NCBI GenBank assembly: GCA_034670405.1
Contig: JAXDDX010000001.1
Span: 8,215,001-8,279,000 of the forward strand
DNA from: Hoplostethus atlanticus
Taxonomy: Eukaryota; Chordata; Actinopteri; Trachichthyiformes; Trachichthyidae
Reading direction: 5' to 3'
DNA: 64,000 nucleotides
Positions within the stretch are counted from its first letter, which is position 1. Each line of letters opens with the position of its first letter. The notes beneath the pieces were generated by a model. The model made no database searches and had not been told where the DNA came from. It was given only the letters and a program-made list of their open reading frames with translations. Positions 27,901 to 40,696 of this stretch are shown here, piece after piece. A program made the translations under genes and the position numbers.

Positions 27901-30900
27901 AAAATTGCAATAGAAGGGGAATGGGTGTTAAGTTGGCTGCAACGACAAAGCCAGACCGGTTGCACTTAGACACTACCTAAGCCTCTTTATGAGCAAGGAA
28001 AAACCGTGTACCCTGATGTGGGGAATAGTCACTCTCCCAGAAATGAGACCGACATGAGAATTTGACAGTGTAAAATAATTCTGCCCAAGGTAAAGTAATT
28101 CTGTCTGTTTTGGAATCAGGGAGTGCATTTGAATGTCCTCTGCTCCATCTCTGCCTACAGGCTTCACAAACTAACTTTTACCCCTCCCTCCCATGCAACT
28201 CCCTCCCCATCTTTCTTACTGTCACATACACTTACACAGTGGGCCATTTCAGTGGTGGGAGGCTTTTATCTCACCAGCCAGGCAGAATACAGAGATGGAG
28301 AGAGCCGCACTGCTCCAGAGGGCTATGAACTGTCAGAGCATATGCAAGTGAGAGGCCACTTCTGAGACCAGCAGAGCCAGAAACCCTTGTTTACACACCC
28401 CAAGGGGCCAGAGAACTCACAGGGCATCAACTGCAGTCCAACTCAATGGCAATGTCTTTGTTCGAAAGAGAATAGATCCTCTTTGGTTCAAACACACAGA
28501 CACACAAGTGTGGATGCACATGCACGTGTTTGACTGTGTGAGTGCATGTGTGTGCACTTGAATGTGTTGAGTGAGTAAATTGGTGAGTGTGTTTGTGCTT
28601 CATTCACACTTTCATGCATATTTGTGTGGTTCCCCTTCTTATGTAACACTTTTAAACACTAGCTCCCGCCCTCTTATCTTTATATCTGCATAAGAGAGTT
28701 GCATGCCAGCTGGCACAAGCACCACTTCATATGAAAGAACTTCTCATGACAGCGGACAACACGCTTCAAACAGATGACATAACTGTTACGTAACAGACAT
28801 GGAAGTGGATGTCTGGCTTTCCTGATAAACCCTGCTCGTCTCCGACCCTACAGTTATAGCTACAGCTATACGATGTGGTTCAGGATCACTGATGAATTTG
28901 TAATCTGCACTCAAGGGCTGATCATTTGAGTGTGATGTGATTAACTGAGGACCTCAGCGAGTGTTCTGACTGGCCCTCAAATCAGAAGCTTCTTCCTGAC
29001 TGCTGCTTTCCTTTCCTCTTTTCTTCTTGCTTGGAGTAAGAGTCCACTTCACAAAACCACAAATGGGTTATCAGCATGCAGAGACAACGTCAAGGTCAGT
29101 GGCTCGAATAAAAGAGGCATTTGTTGTGCATGTACAGTCGTGTTGGCACACTAGATTTGATATTAATAAAAAGAATTGTACCATGGCAAAGGGCACTTTG
29201 GCCAATGAGTGAAAAGGGTCAGTGGTTCAAGCCACTGCAGCACCCCCTGTGCACATCCTTGGTGAGGATTGTTAATAATCCTTGGGGAAAAAGCAGCTCA
29301 TCACAACAGGGTCGGGGTGGGGTGATGAAATGTTCATGGCAGGGCAGACAATCACATAGAAACAAAAACAATGATTGGCATTTTCATTGCAGTTTTAGTC
29401 CTACGGGCAATTTATGATTTTTCCAGGACATTTCAAGGATAGTGCCAGCCAGGGGATGAGGCACCAAATGCAGCGCTTATTTGTCTGGCCACATTATTTC
29501 ATGCTGATCGTTTTGCCTCAAAGAATTTTCAGACAGTAGGTAAAATAGTGTCATAAAAATCCAGACATTTTTCAGTCTATGAGTTTGTTACGGCAGAGTT
29601 AGACAGTCCAGGCAAAGGCATTAGGGAGTATGCAAGCTAGGTCTCTCAAGGTCTTCTCAGTATTATAATGAGTCTTCTTCTGCAGATATGCTCATAAATT
29701 ATATTCACTGGAGGGCGGGTATCAGCACTGACACAACAAGCAGGAAAATGGCTCAGGCTCAAACAAAAAATACTGTAGCACTTCCACAAATTGGACACAC
29801 AACCTATGAAGGAGCAGAACTCATCAAACTCATCAAACTCACTGGAGTATTCCCCTTACCCAGAACTAAAGATACAAATGTATGTAATGATTGATTTTCA
29901 AGGATTCAGTTTTGGCTTCAATGCTTGGACAGAAAGTGATATCTGGAGGAGATCGTGGAGGAATGGAGAAGCTATTTTTCTCCGATTGCCTGCAGCTTAG
30001 ACCTCTGTTATGGTTGGCTGACAATCAGAGACTGCTGTGATTAATTTGTTAATGATAAAGGGCTTTGGTCTCATCAGAGCACTCTTTGACCCCCTGCCAT
30101 GGTGAGCTAGCAGAACCAGCCCAATACTTGCATTCAGTGCCTTTTCTTTTACAGTATTAGTATGCCATTCTGGGCATGTCTAGGTTAAATTTTTTGCTTT
30201 TAATCACATAATATGTATGCTTGGTTATGTGTCATCGTTTTTTGTTTTGGTAGCCACAAGCAAAAAGTCTGTTCATTTTAAAAAGTTTGCCGAGCCCTTA
30301 CCAGTCCTGACCAGTCATGTAGCGGACCATTCTGTGGAGTTGTATCAAAGAATGAAGCCAGTCCCTGTCAGTATGAGAGGTTGTAATTGGGTTGACAGTC
30401 TCACCTAAAGGCCTCGATGAGTCTCTCCACCTTTTGTGCTTCTCCCTGAACACGAACATGAGCCTGGAACTTTCTCAGGGCTTCATCCAGCTCCATGCCT
30501 GAGAAATCCATCTCATCTACCACACAGCTACAAAGAGAGAGAGAGGAAGAAAGAGAGTTCTTGTATGTCACTGTCATCAAAGTACTGAGGAGATGAGTGT
30601 TTGTGTCCGCGTAGCAAGCTATGAGTACACAAGTGCTGATGGCAATTCTTCCTTTTACAGTCATATTTCCATTACACAACCACTGACCTGGAAGACACAC
30701 ATAGAGACAACACATTTGCACACACAGATACAGACACACACACTTTAGCAATGTTGTGCTGAAAGATCTATGGCAAGGAAAGGGTTAGATGAGTGGGAGA
30801 TAAGTGGGAAGGAAAGGGAGGGATGAGAGGGCGACATAATGACGTACAAAGAGTGAGGGGCAAGAGAGAGGTAGATGAAAGGCAAGAAAGAAAGACAGGC

Positions 30901-30937
30901 AGTGGCAATGGAAGAAAGCATTCATCTCCTTGTTTGT

Positions 30938-30996
<59 letters not shown>

Positions 30997-31531
30997 TGTG
31001 CGCGTGTGTGTGTGGGTGCATGTCTGTATCTATGTGTGTGTCTGTGTGTGTGTGTCTGTGTGAGACAGAGGGAGTGTGCCTGTGTGTACATGTGTGTGTT
31101 GAGAGCAGTGACCTATTTCTATAGTCTCTGCACAACCTCAGCAAGAAGCCTCTCTATCCTGGATCTCTACAGTGGTCGGATACAAAAAGGGTGAGTGTGA
31201 GAGCATTAAGTAGATGTGTGTTTTCATGCATGTGTTACATTTATATATAATGTACGCATGCATGTATGTCATGTGTTACTGTGTGTCTGTTTGGATGGCA
31301 TATGAACACTATATGCAATAATTAGGACTCACTCCAGGACATCTCTGTTGAAGTGCAGCTTGCTGTTGCCCAAGAATTCTCCAATCATCTGCCTGCTCAG
31401 GCCCTTCCTCTGCAGCAGGAAATGAGCCACTCCGATGGCTGTGTCTGGGACGAAACCACGTGTGATCAGGAAGTGGATGCCTCTTTCTGGGTTCCTGCCC
31501 ACAGATAGCATTAGAGTTAATGGGAGTTGTG

Positions 31532-31585
<54 letters not shown>

Positions 31586-31986
31586 AACAGAAAGGTGCAT
31601 ACGGGTGGGTGAGTGAGAAAGAAAGTGTATGTCTGTTTGCATGAGAGAGAGAGAATGTATTTATTTATACATTGCCTTTATTATTCTGTTTTCTTACTTT
31701 AATTTGATTTCTTTTTTTATGTTTATGTATAACTTGTCATGCCAATAAAGCAAATTGAAATTGAAATGTGAGAGAGAGAGCGAGAGAGAGAAAGAGAGAG
31801 AAAGAGAGAGAGAAGTCATGCATTGAAGTTGGTAGCTCGGAATTGCTGTCACTGATGCATATGAGTTAATTTACTTTAATTTGTATTAACTAATAAGTGC
31901 AAGCCAACCGTGGGCTCTATTTATAGATACTGAGAAGCTCTCACATTGTTCATGACCTCCTTGACTCCCTCTCTTCCCCCAACTGC

Positions 31987-32017
<31 letters not shown>

Positions 32018-34211
32018 AGACGAGTTTCAGCCAGGACAAGATGGTGCTGAACGGACAGCTCCTCCCAGCACTCGTAAACTCTAATGAGTAGCTGCTTTTA
32101 AAGAGCCGCTTGGAGCAGTTTGTTAGACAAAAACACTAATAAATGTATTTTGAACCCAGAGCCAGTGGGTTTGGAAATATTTAGTGTGTGTGTGTGCGGC
32201 CACTCACACATTGAAGAGGTTGAGTCCTATGCGGTACAGGCGTTTGCGGTGTGTGTCTGTGGACAGGGTTGGTGAGCGGCAGGAGGCAGGGTCTTGGCAG
32301 CGGTCCCTGGGCAGAGAGAGGACCAGGGCCTGGAGGGCCTCAGGGCTGGGCCCTCCTGGAATATGCTGGGGATGAGTGTAATGGTACTTTTGGTACTGGG
32401 TGTAAGTCTGGGCAGGCTGCTGGTTGGACTGAGCTGAGGTGGAGGTGGAGGTGGAGCCCAGTCGTTCTGAGCTGCTCTCCCCCTCCACCCCTCCTCCTCC
32501 TAGAGTTGGCACTGCCGAGCCCCTCCTGGATCCTGGGTCCCCCATCTCCAGCTCCTCACTGGGAGGTGGTGCAGGGAACTCTGCCTCCACACCCTCCTCT
32601 GACTGGCCTCCAGCTCTCCCAGCCACTCCACTCATAGAGGCCTTTCTGCTGCCCGGTTCTCCTCTGCCTGCGTTGCCCAGGGTGGTGGTGGCAGAGGATA
32701 TGGTGTAGGAGCTGTTGCTGTCGATATGAACAGTGACATCTCTGAAGGCCATGAGCAGGGAACTAGCACTGCGTGGCATACAAGCACTCTCTGCAGCTGC
32801 CCGAAAGGCCCCGGGGTCCATCAGTAGCCCTGTCCCCTCTCCACGCTCCGACAAGCTCCAACCACGGAGGGCCTCATCAATCGACTGGGCCAGGGAGTGC
32901 AGCTACATAATGACAATAACAAGATAATAAATGTCAAAAACAATAACTTACAATAATAACAAAAATTGGGATCTAGGCAATGATGTGCAAGGCACACTGT
33001 AATGAAAAGCAATTTATCCAGATGAAAGCTGTGTTGATTTCCCCTGCACCATTTTGCATCCCCACTTAATTTGAACCTTATATTTACTAGGAGGGTCATA
33101 AAATAGCTACTGCAAAATGACCATATATGGGAGCTATGAGATCAAGGGAAAGAAATGGATAATATTGTGAGTGCAGTACTCACTTGGTCAGAGAAGCAGT
33201 CCTCCAGCTGTGTGAGTGTGGGTGCAGGGGTCGGGGCTGGGGCAGTAGAAGGTGGTGGGGCAAAGGCAGGAGAAGGGGGCAGAGAGGTGGAGCGAGAAGG
33301 GGGTGGAGGGGGTGTTTTGGAGCGCTGGGGAATCTGGCCTCCCCCTGGCTGCAGTAGAGTATAGCTGTGTCTCTGGGCTGGGTTCTGGCCTCGACCTGCA
33401 GGACTGGGTCGGCACAGGGAGATACGGCGGGGCAACTTGCTCTCCGACAGAGAGTTACGGATCTTTTGAAAGTTCTTGCTGAGCTGGTACTGACGGAAGG
33501 CCGTCTGGATACGTCGAGCTGCACGCCTCGCTATAAGATGGCCTCCATATTTCTGCTCCAACTCTTCTATCTGGGGAGAGAAAGAGTGAGGGAGAGTTAG
33601 TTCAAATATCAAACATGTCTGCAAGGCTCTGAGACCTGCTGAAGACACTGCAAGAGTGATACCGCAAAACATACAACAGCCACTGGAAAATATTTATTCA
33701 ACCACCAGAAGGCAAACAAGTTGCCTTTTTTGTCGATGTCTTGAAAAGATCAAAAGAATTTGAGTATCAATCTGCATCATGAGAATCGCATCATCAAGCA
33801 CTCTTCTCTGTCTTCTTTTTTGAGACCAGTGTTTCTTTTGGAATTAGAGCCAATGCAAACATCAGCTATCATAATTTACCAACTACTACTGGTTGAAAGC
33901 CATGGGGAGGAGGATATATGGGCTGTGACAAAGGTGATATTGAGAAAATGAATAGGAAAGTAAACACCCGCACAAGCCTATTTCTGTCTGTTACTGGCAG
34001 TGCAGCTCAGCCCCAAATCACAGCATTTTCCAGAAATTCCTCTTCCTCATATTTTCAGCAAGTGTAGCATCTCCCTTTACCCTTCATCTTAGGCAGGCCC
34101 AGGGAGAGAGAGAAAGACAGATGAAGGAGGGGGAGTGGGAGGCAAGGAGGAAGAGAGAGAGAGGGAGAAAAAGGAGGACAGCCACACGTATGCCTGTGTG
34201 TGTGTGTGTGT

Positions 34212-34275
<64 letters not shown>

Positions 34276-37200
34276 AAGCACGTCCCCACACACACACTGC
34301 AGCAGCAACAGCAGCAGCAATAGCAGTAGCAACGGCAGTCCCTTTAGCGCTTTGCTGGGAGAAATAAAGACATCTCCAGAAGCAGTTATTAGCTGTTACC
34401 ATGACAACCTAGCATCTTTCGTGTTCCTGTCGCCGTGGCAATGGAATCACTGGTGTTCTTTTTCGTGTCAACAGAGACAGAAATAGATTTGAATGGGAAT
34501 CTGTTTGTCAAGCAGGATACAATGTCAAATCATCGTACATCCTTCACACATACCCCTGTCACAAGCACACACACTCAAGCATGTACAAAACTTTGCAACA
34601 CTCACCCCATCACATCCATTCATACCACCATATGTGTGTATGGGCCCACAGACAACACACACGCACACACACACACACCTGTTTGTTCTTATTCTCCAGG
34701 GTGATTTCATATTCGCTGGGTCCCTCTCTCTTGGTCGGGCGCCCTGTCCCCTCAACGTCCTGTCTGCCAGAGGAAGTCCCATCCTCAAGGCTCAGCATCT
34801 GTCCACTGCCATGGAGATAAGAACAGAAAAATATCAGTCCTTCTCCTGACCTTCAAACTATTACATTTACTGTGGCAGATCATCAACTATGTGGAGTGTG
34901 TCATCAGAAAAGCAGCAGGCAGAAAGCAGCGTGTAGCAGTGGTGGCTCGGGGCCGATTATGAGGTTATAAGTTCTGTGTCTAGTCCTGTTCAGTCACAGT
35001 TTTGTGGTTCTACTGCAAGTTGCAGCACTGAAACGTTTCTTATTTGGGTATGTTACTATGATAACATTTTCTCCAGGAGCAGAGGCAATTAAACCTTAAA
35101 GAGGACTTTTTTCTTGTGCGTGTGTATAACAGTGTTTGCATGTGTGATGTTTCAGACCAGCTTCAGAACAGTTTTTACATGATGGCAACCCAAGCTACAC
35201 AAAGAATAAAAAATCTGCTCATGGTTAAATAATGAGCGCATGACTAAAGTTTTTTCTTTGATTGCTGTGGAAGCAACCATTCTCGCCAAAAAGAGAGGGA
35301 GGGTCATATCATTAAATTAGATAAACCACCTGCATGTGTGCATGTATGAGAAAAAGTTACACAAAGCGAGAGAAAGAGAGAGGGGAAAGAGAGAGACAAA
35401 AGGAGGAAATGGGTTGGGAAGGAAAGAGAGTGGGACTTTAGGAGAGAGAGAGAGAAAGGCAGAAAGAGAAGGGGGGGCAGGAAGATAGAGGGAGAGTGTT
35501 GGTGTGTGCTCGCTGGAGGCTGTCTCTATCAAAAAGTCTATTAAAACACTGCCATGTGCCAGTGCTGCATCAGAATACATTAGAGTACATTAGAATACAT
35601 TAGAGGGTTTAAAGAGTTGAAATATTAATGCATCTGGACAGCAAAGCCTCCATAATGATATGGGCGCTATACACTCTCTCACACAAACACGCTTGCAAAC
35701 ATACGAGCAGACACACAGATACAACAAACTGATGATGTCATAGCGCAAGAGAAATGAACATCTGTCAACTCGGATCGCTCAAGGTCTCATGGAGACCTAC
35801 AGCCAGAGGAGACACACACACACACACACAGATCTCTCATGGCATCTCAAGGGAAGTGTGTGCTCAGATGTATCCAGCAGTGTGTTACAGTAGTCTGCAG
35901 AGGTGGTGCATGTGATGTAACGCCAGGTTTGCAGCCACCAGGCACAACTTGCTGTGGCAATGATGATAAGCTACAGTGTCTGCCTCTACATCTCGTCACC
36001 TCTGATAGCTTTACATGACTGCTGTGCCGTTAACCAATCCAATCAGGACTAGATGTAGACGTTTATCACACCATTAGGGAAGGGAGAGGGATTCCAGGCA
36101 GACAGATTGTGATATTAATAGAAATAGAATGAATGGAGTTGACTGGAAAAGACGACATAAAGAAATAAACAGTGACGGGATTGTTAGATTGTTAGACAGG
36201 AAAAAGTCTTCCAACAGACAGATGGGTAATATTCTTAGATACAGAATGAGTAAAGATGCCTGGGAAGACTAGATTTAGAAATAGAGTATAAGAAAGGGGA
36301 AGAAACTCCAACATATAATAATCATTGAGCTACATGAAAAATCAGACACTTTTCAAAGTTGAAAATAGAGCTGATTTTATACTCTGCTCATTCAAGTGAA
36401 GCGTCATGCATTTACACGCCCCCACACACGAACACTTGCAAATACAAACAAACCGACACAACAAGCAGGCACCAGCAGGCACCTGCCCACGCAGAAACAC
36501 CAAAAGGTCCTACAGTAGGTCTAGTTTCCTAAAAGTCAACACTTTTCTCGTTACTATGGTAGTGGTAGCCATTGCGTCATTACTGGGTTGCCATGGGCAC
36601 ATTTACAGTGTGTTAGGTCATCTCTCTCTGTGTATGTGTGGTACCCTTGAGGCTATAAGAGCTATAGGTTTTTTACGGCGCATTTAACTCCCACACGCAA
36701 TAGATCCAATATAACTGCTACGGCCGCAGGCTCACGTAAACAAACACAGCAATACACACTCACATACTGTACACACACAAACAAACTTGCTTAAAGAGAT
36801 GGAGTGTGGACATGAGTTAGAGGGCTTCTCAATGAGGCATTCCACACATGATTCATCCATGATTGAAAAAGCCCACTGTAGAAAGCAGTAATGGTGAGAA
36901 GGACTGCAGAGAGAAAAATGATAATAACAAATGTTTTGATTGGTGGTTGAGTCACTCTTACCTGGATGAGCCAGTGGTGTCAGCCTCTGGATTCTCGGGG
37001 GCGGGGCAACAAAACTGATGCAGGACTGTCTGACTCCTGTAGAAGGATAGAGGAGAGATGGGCAGTGTGGGAAGGACAGCATGTCATTCAGTTATCACTG
37101 AGGTCAGCTGTTTGCCTAGTGTTAATATTCCTCCTTGCCAGCCCTGTGTTCATTCTCAGCCCAATATCCCAATGGATTAAATCCTGAAGAGGCTCCCATT

Positions 37201-39089
37201 AGATTGCTCCGGATTACCTGGATTTCCATGGTTTCTATTTACAATTTGTCACTGGTCCTTGGTCCAAATGCCTCATGTAGGTCAATGCAAGGCTGACAAT
37301 GTTTATTGTCAGTGTGTGTGTGCGCATGCATGCGTGCATCTCCCATCTGATCAGTGGTGATTTAGCAGAATTTCCAAATCTATCTTGACAGATGGTTATT
37401 CCTGCCCTCTCTCTCTTCTACTTCCTTTCTCTCTCATATATTTTACATTTACATTTATATTTTAGGCGTTTAGCTGATGCTCTTATCTGGAGCAATTTAC
37501 AATGAAAGAAAAAATAGACACATATTAGCGGTTGCAGGGCTTGATCCTGTGACCTTCTGGATATTGAACAGTCTCTCTAACCGCCAGGCCATACCCCATA
37601 CCTCACACCCAGAGACCTGCACACACATAAAAAACTAGTGAACATGATGTTTACTTTAAAATCACTCATTTAATGATATTTTTCTTCATTAAATAGCATG
37701 TGTTTTTTTTTCACTTTAGCTGCTTCCATGCTAAGCTGGAGGCAAGCAGTCGATAGTACATTTCTTGGCTACGCTATGGTAAGTCTTCTGACCTGGCCTC
37801 AACATATCGGTAGTGACACAGACCCACAGTGACAAGCAGTGACAGTGAAGTGACAGTGAAGTGACAGTGAAGTGACAGTCCGAAGTGACAGTCCGAGCCA
37901 TAAAAAGCTACGTTTTAACAGTTACTTCCACAGACTTAAAGGAGTAGTGTTTCTTCCTCCACTCCACTCGCACGCTGCTTCTAATGCTCATCTGTCTGTT
38001 GTAACACCTATCCCACCACTGACACCACACACACAGACACACACACACAAACATACACAGATGAATCATTTGTTCTCCATTTAGATTACTCAAAAATGTA
38101 CTCAAAAATGTTATTTATATTATTTAAAGGATGTATAAAGGTGAGACTGAATATACAGTTGGATTATTATACTTATTTCTTGTGAATTCATATTTGTATT
38201 GCAGTTGATCATTCTATGCATGTGTGTGTGTTGCCATCCTGTAATTTCTAGGGGTCATAGGGCCAAAAATGATCAATGTGAGAGCACTGGACTACCTGAG
38301 CTAATTCTTGTTCACTGTCAACATGAGGACTGTTTTGATGGGCCAATGTAATGCAGGTCAGTTCAGCTCAGTTTGGTCCTGCAGGGAGGACGATGCCAGC
38401 CTGCTTGTTTCCCTGAACACACACACAGAGCAGGGCCGTCCTTCTGTCTGTACAAGACACACACATACATAACAGCCATCCACTTCCAACAACTCTTACA
38501 AAGGGAACAGGTGAATATTTTAACAGTACATGCCTTCTGCTGTCACCCCATGCTCTCTGCCTCTCTCTCTCTCTCTTTCTCTCTCTCCTTGTGTCCCTCC
38601 CTCAAGATTACTTCTATGACAATGCTGTTTTCTCAGCCAATATTCAGTAGAAAAGAAAAGAAAAATGGAAAGGGGAGGGAGGTTGACATGCAACTGAATC
38701 AGACAAATCTGCACCCACAATGTCACCAGCAAGTGGTATGCACCTTAGTCCACTAGTCACCAGGATGCCACAATCAGGCCCTCTCTTGTTCCATCCATCT
38801 ATTTTATCACCACTAAGATAGATAAACTGAGGAGACTGATACCTCAAACACCCCTTTCTCATCTCTCGCCTTTCTCTTTTACTGTCCCACTCCCATTTCC
38901 CTTCTCACTATGAATTGTCCCCCCCCCCTCTCTTCTGCTCCTCATTCTCTCTCCTCTCCATCCTCTGGCATCGTTCTTTCTCTCTCTTTCAGCCTCCATC
39001 TCTTTCTTTGGTCCATTCCAATGTCAGCCTCAAGCCCCTTCCTCCAGACACCACCAAGGACTCCATCAAAGACAACGGCTGAACGTGCA

Positions 39090-39122
<33 letters not shown>

Positions 39123-40489
39123 GCCTCTCTCTCTTGGCCTCTCTCTCCAGCTCTCTCACTCTGCCTCTCTCTCTCTCTCTCTCTGCCTCTCTCTCTCTCT
39201 TTGCCTTTCTCTCTCTGCCTCTCTCTCTCTCTCTGTCTTTCTGCCTCTCTCTCTCTCTTTCTGCCTTTCTCTCTCCTGAGAATGGCTGATTACCGTTCGC
39301 TCCATGGGCTAAGTGGGGCAGATAGGAGGCTCAGCTGGAGAAAGAGAATGAGGGGAGGAGAGGATCCTCTCCCCCATAGGCACATCCACGTGCATCATAA
39401 CCACCACTGACAATACAAAACACACTCGCACACCCCCAACCCTATGCAACACACAGACCTACATCATGTCTCTGTATCAAATGGGCAAAACAAATTGGGC
39501 TCTATATAAGCCTAAACACACATTCATATACAAGCATATATGTACGTACAAATGAAAGTATGTGTGCACATGCCAACACATACACACACATACGCAAACA
39601 CACGCACTCTCTCTCAAACACACATGGCACACACTAGTCCATGACAACAGGAATAGCAGAGGGCAGGTCTAAGCTCCAGCCAGCTCTGGACAGGATGCAG
39701 CAGCACCAATTGCTTTAGCGAAAGGCACTGACGGGGCGAAACCTCTAAGAATACTAGTGAAATCCATCTTCCTCCCCCTTTCCTCCCTGCCTCGCTGCTG
39801 AGAAAAATGACGAATTAGGTCTTTAGCCAATGGTCTCAACCAGAACGTCTTACAACAAATGAGCAAGTGGAGGCTTTGTGACTCGCTCAAGGACACTAGG
39901 ACAGGACACGTGGCTGATGATGGACACATTTCAGGAGCTGAACCTGGTTGTGGGAAGGCCTCTCTAACCACTATGCCACTCTGCTGCCTGATCCACTGGT
40001 TGCTTGGCTCTGCTATAATCCACCCGTGCCTTTTAAAGCAACAACTCTATTGTTATTTGTTTTATACTACCACCACCCCCTCCAGTAAAACACATTTGAA
40101 TTAAGTGGCAAGAGAATCAGTGGTATAATGCTAATTCCTGTCAAAGAATAACAAATAGTAGCCACAGGCTAAGCTCTGACTCAGAGGGCGCAGCACAGGT
40201 TTCAAACAAGGTTATTGAGGCACATAGAGGAGAGCAACAGGCATGGTGCATGCAAACACACACACACACACACCTCAAGAGCAGGAAAGGTATGGCAGGA
40301 GATTCACAGGCTACAAAGATTAATATCAACACTGGTTTTTCTAATCTATCCTTTCCTCCACTCCTCTTCTCCTCTCAACTCCACCTCTGTTCTCTGTTCT
40401 TTCTCTCGGTGGGGGTGGAGTCCCATAGAGCCCAATCAGGACCCCTGCAGGAATGCAACTTATGAAAAGAAAGCGGAAGCGTGCGCACA

Positions 40490-40539
<50 letters not shown>

Positions 40540-40615
40540 GAGAGAGGTGGTTTTTTTTCTCTCATTAGGTGATGTGCTGAAGTGCTACCAGGCTCTGATG
40601 CCAGGCAGGGGGTGA

Positions 40616-40696
<81 letters not shown>

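Noticed and set aside
30785-31194. His-Thr or Cys-Val rich frames
   Set aside because: Translations of the GT repeat in iqsec3 intron 6.
32251-32708. Pro/Gly-rich plus-strand frames opposite iqsec3 exon 5
   Set aside because: Antisense shadows of a long GC-rich coding exon.
38910-39410. 167-codon Leu-Ser-rich plus-strand frame
   Set aside because: Comes from the degenerate CT tract. No family similarity and no splice context.
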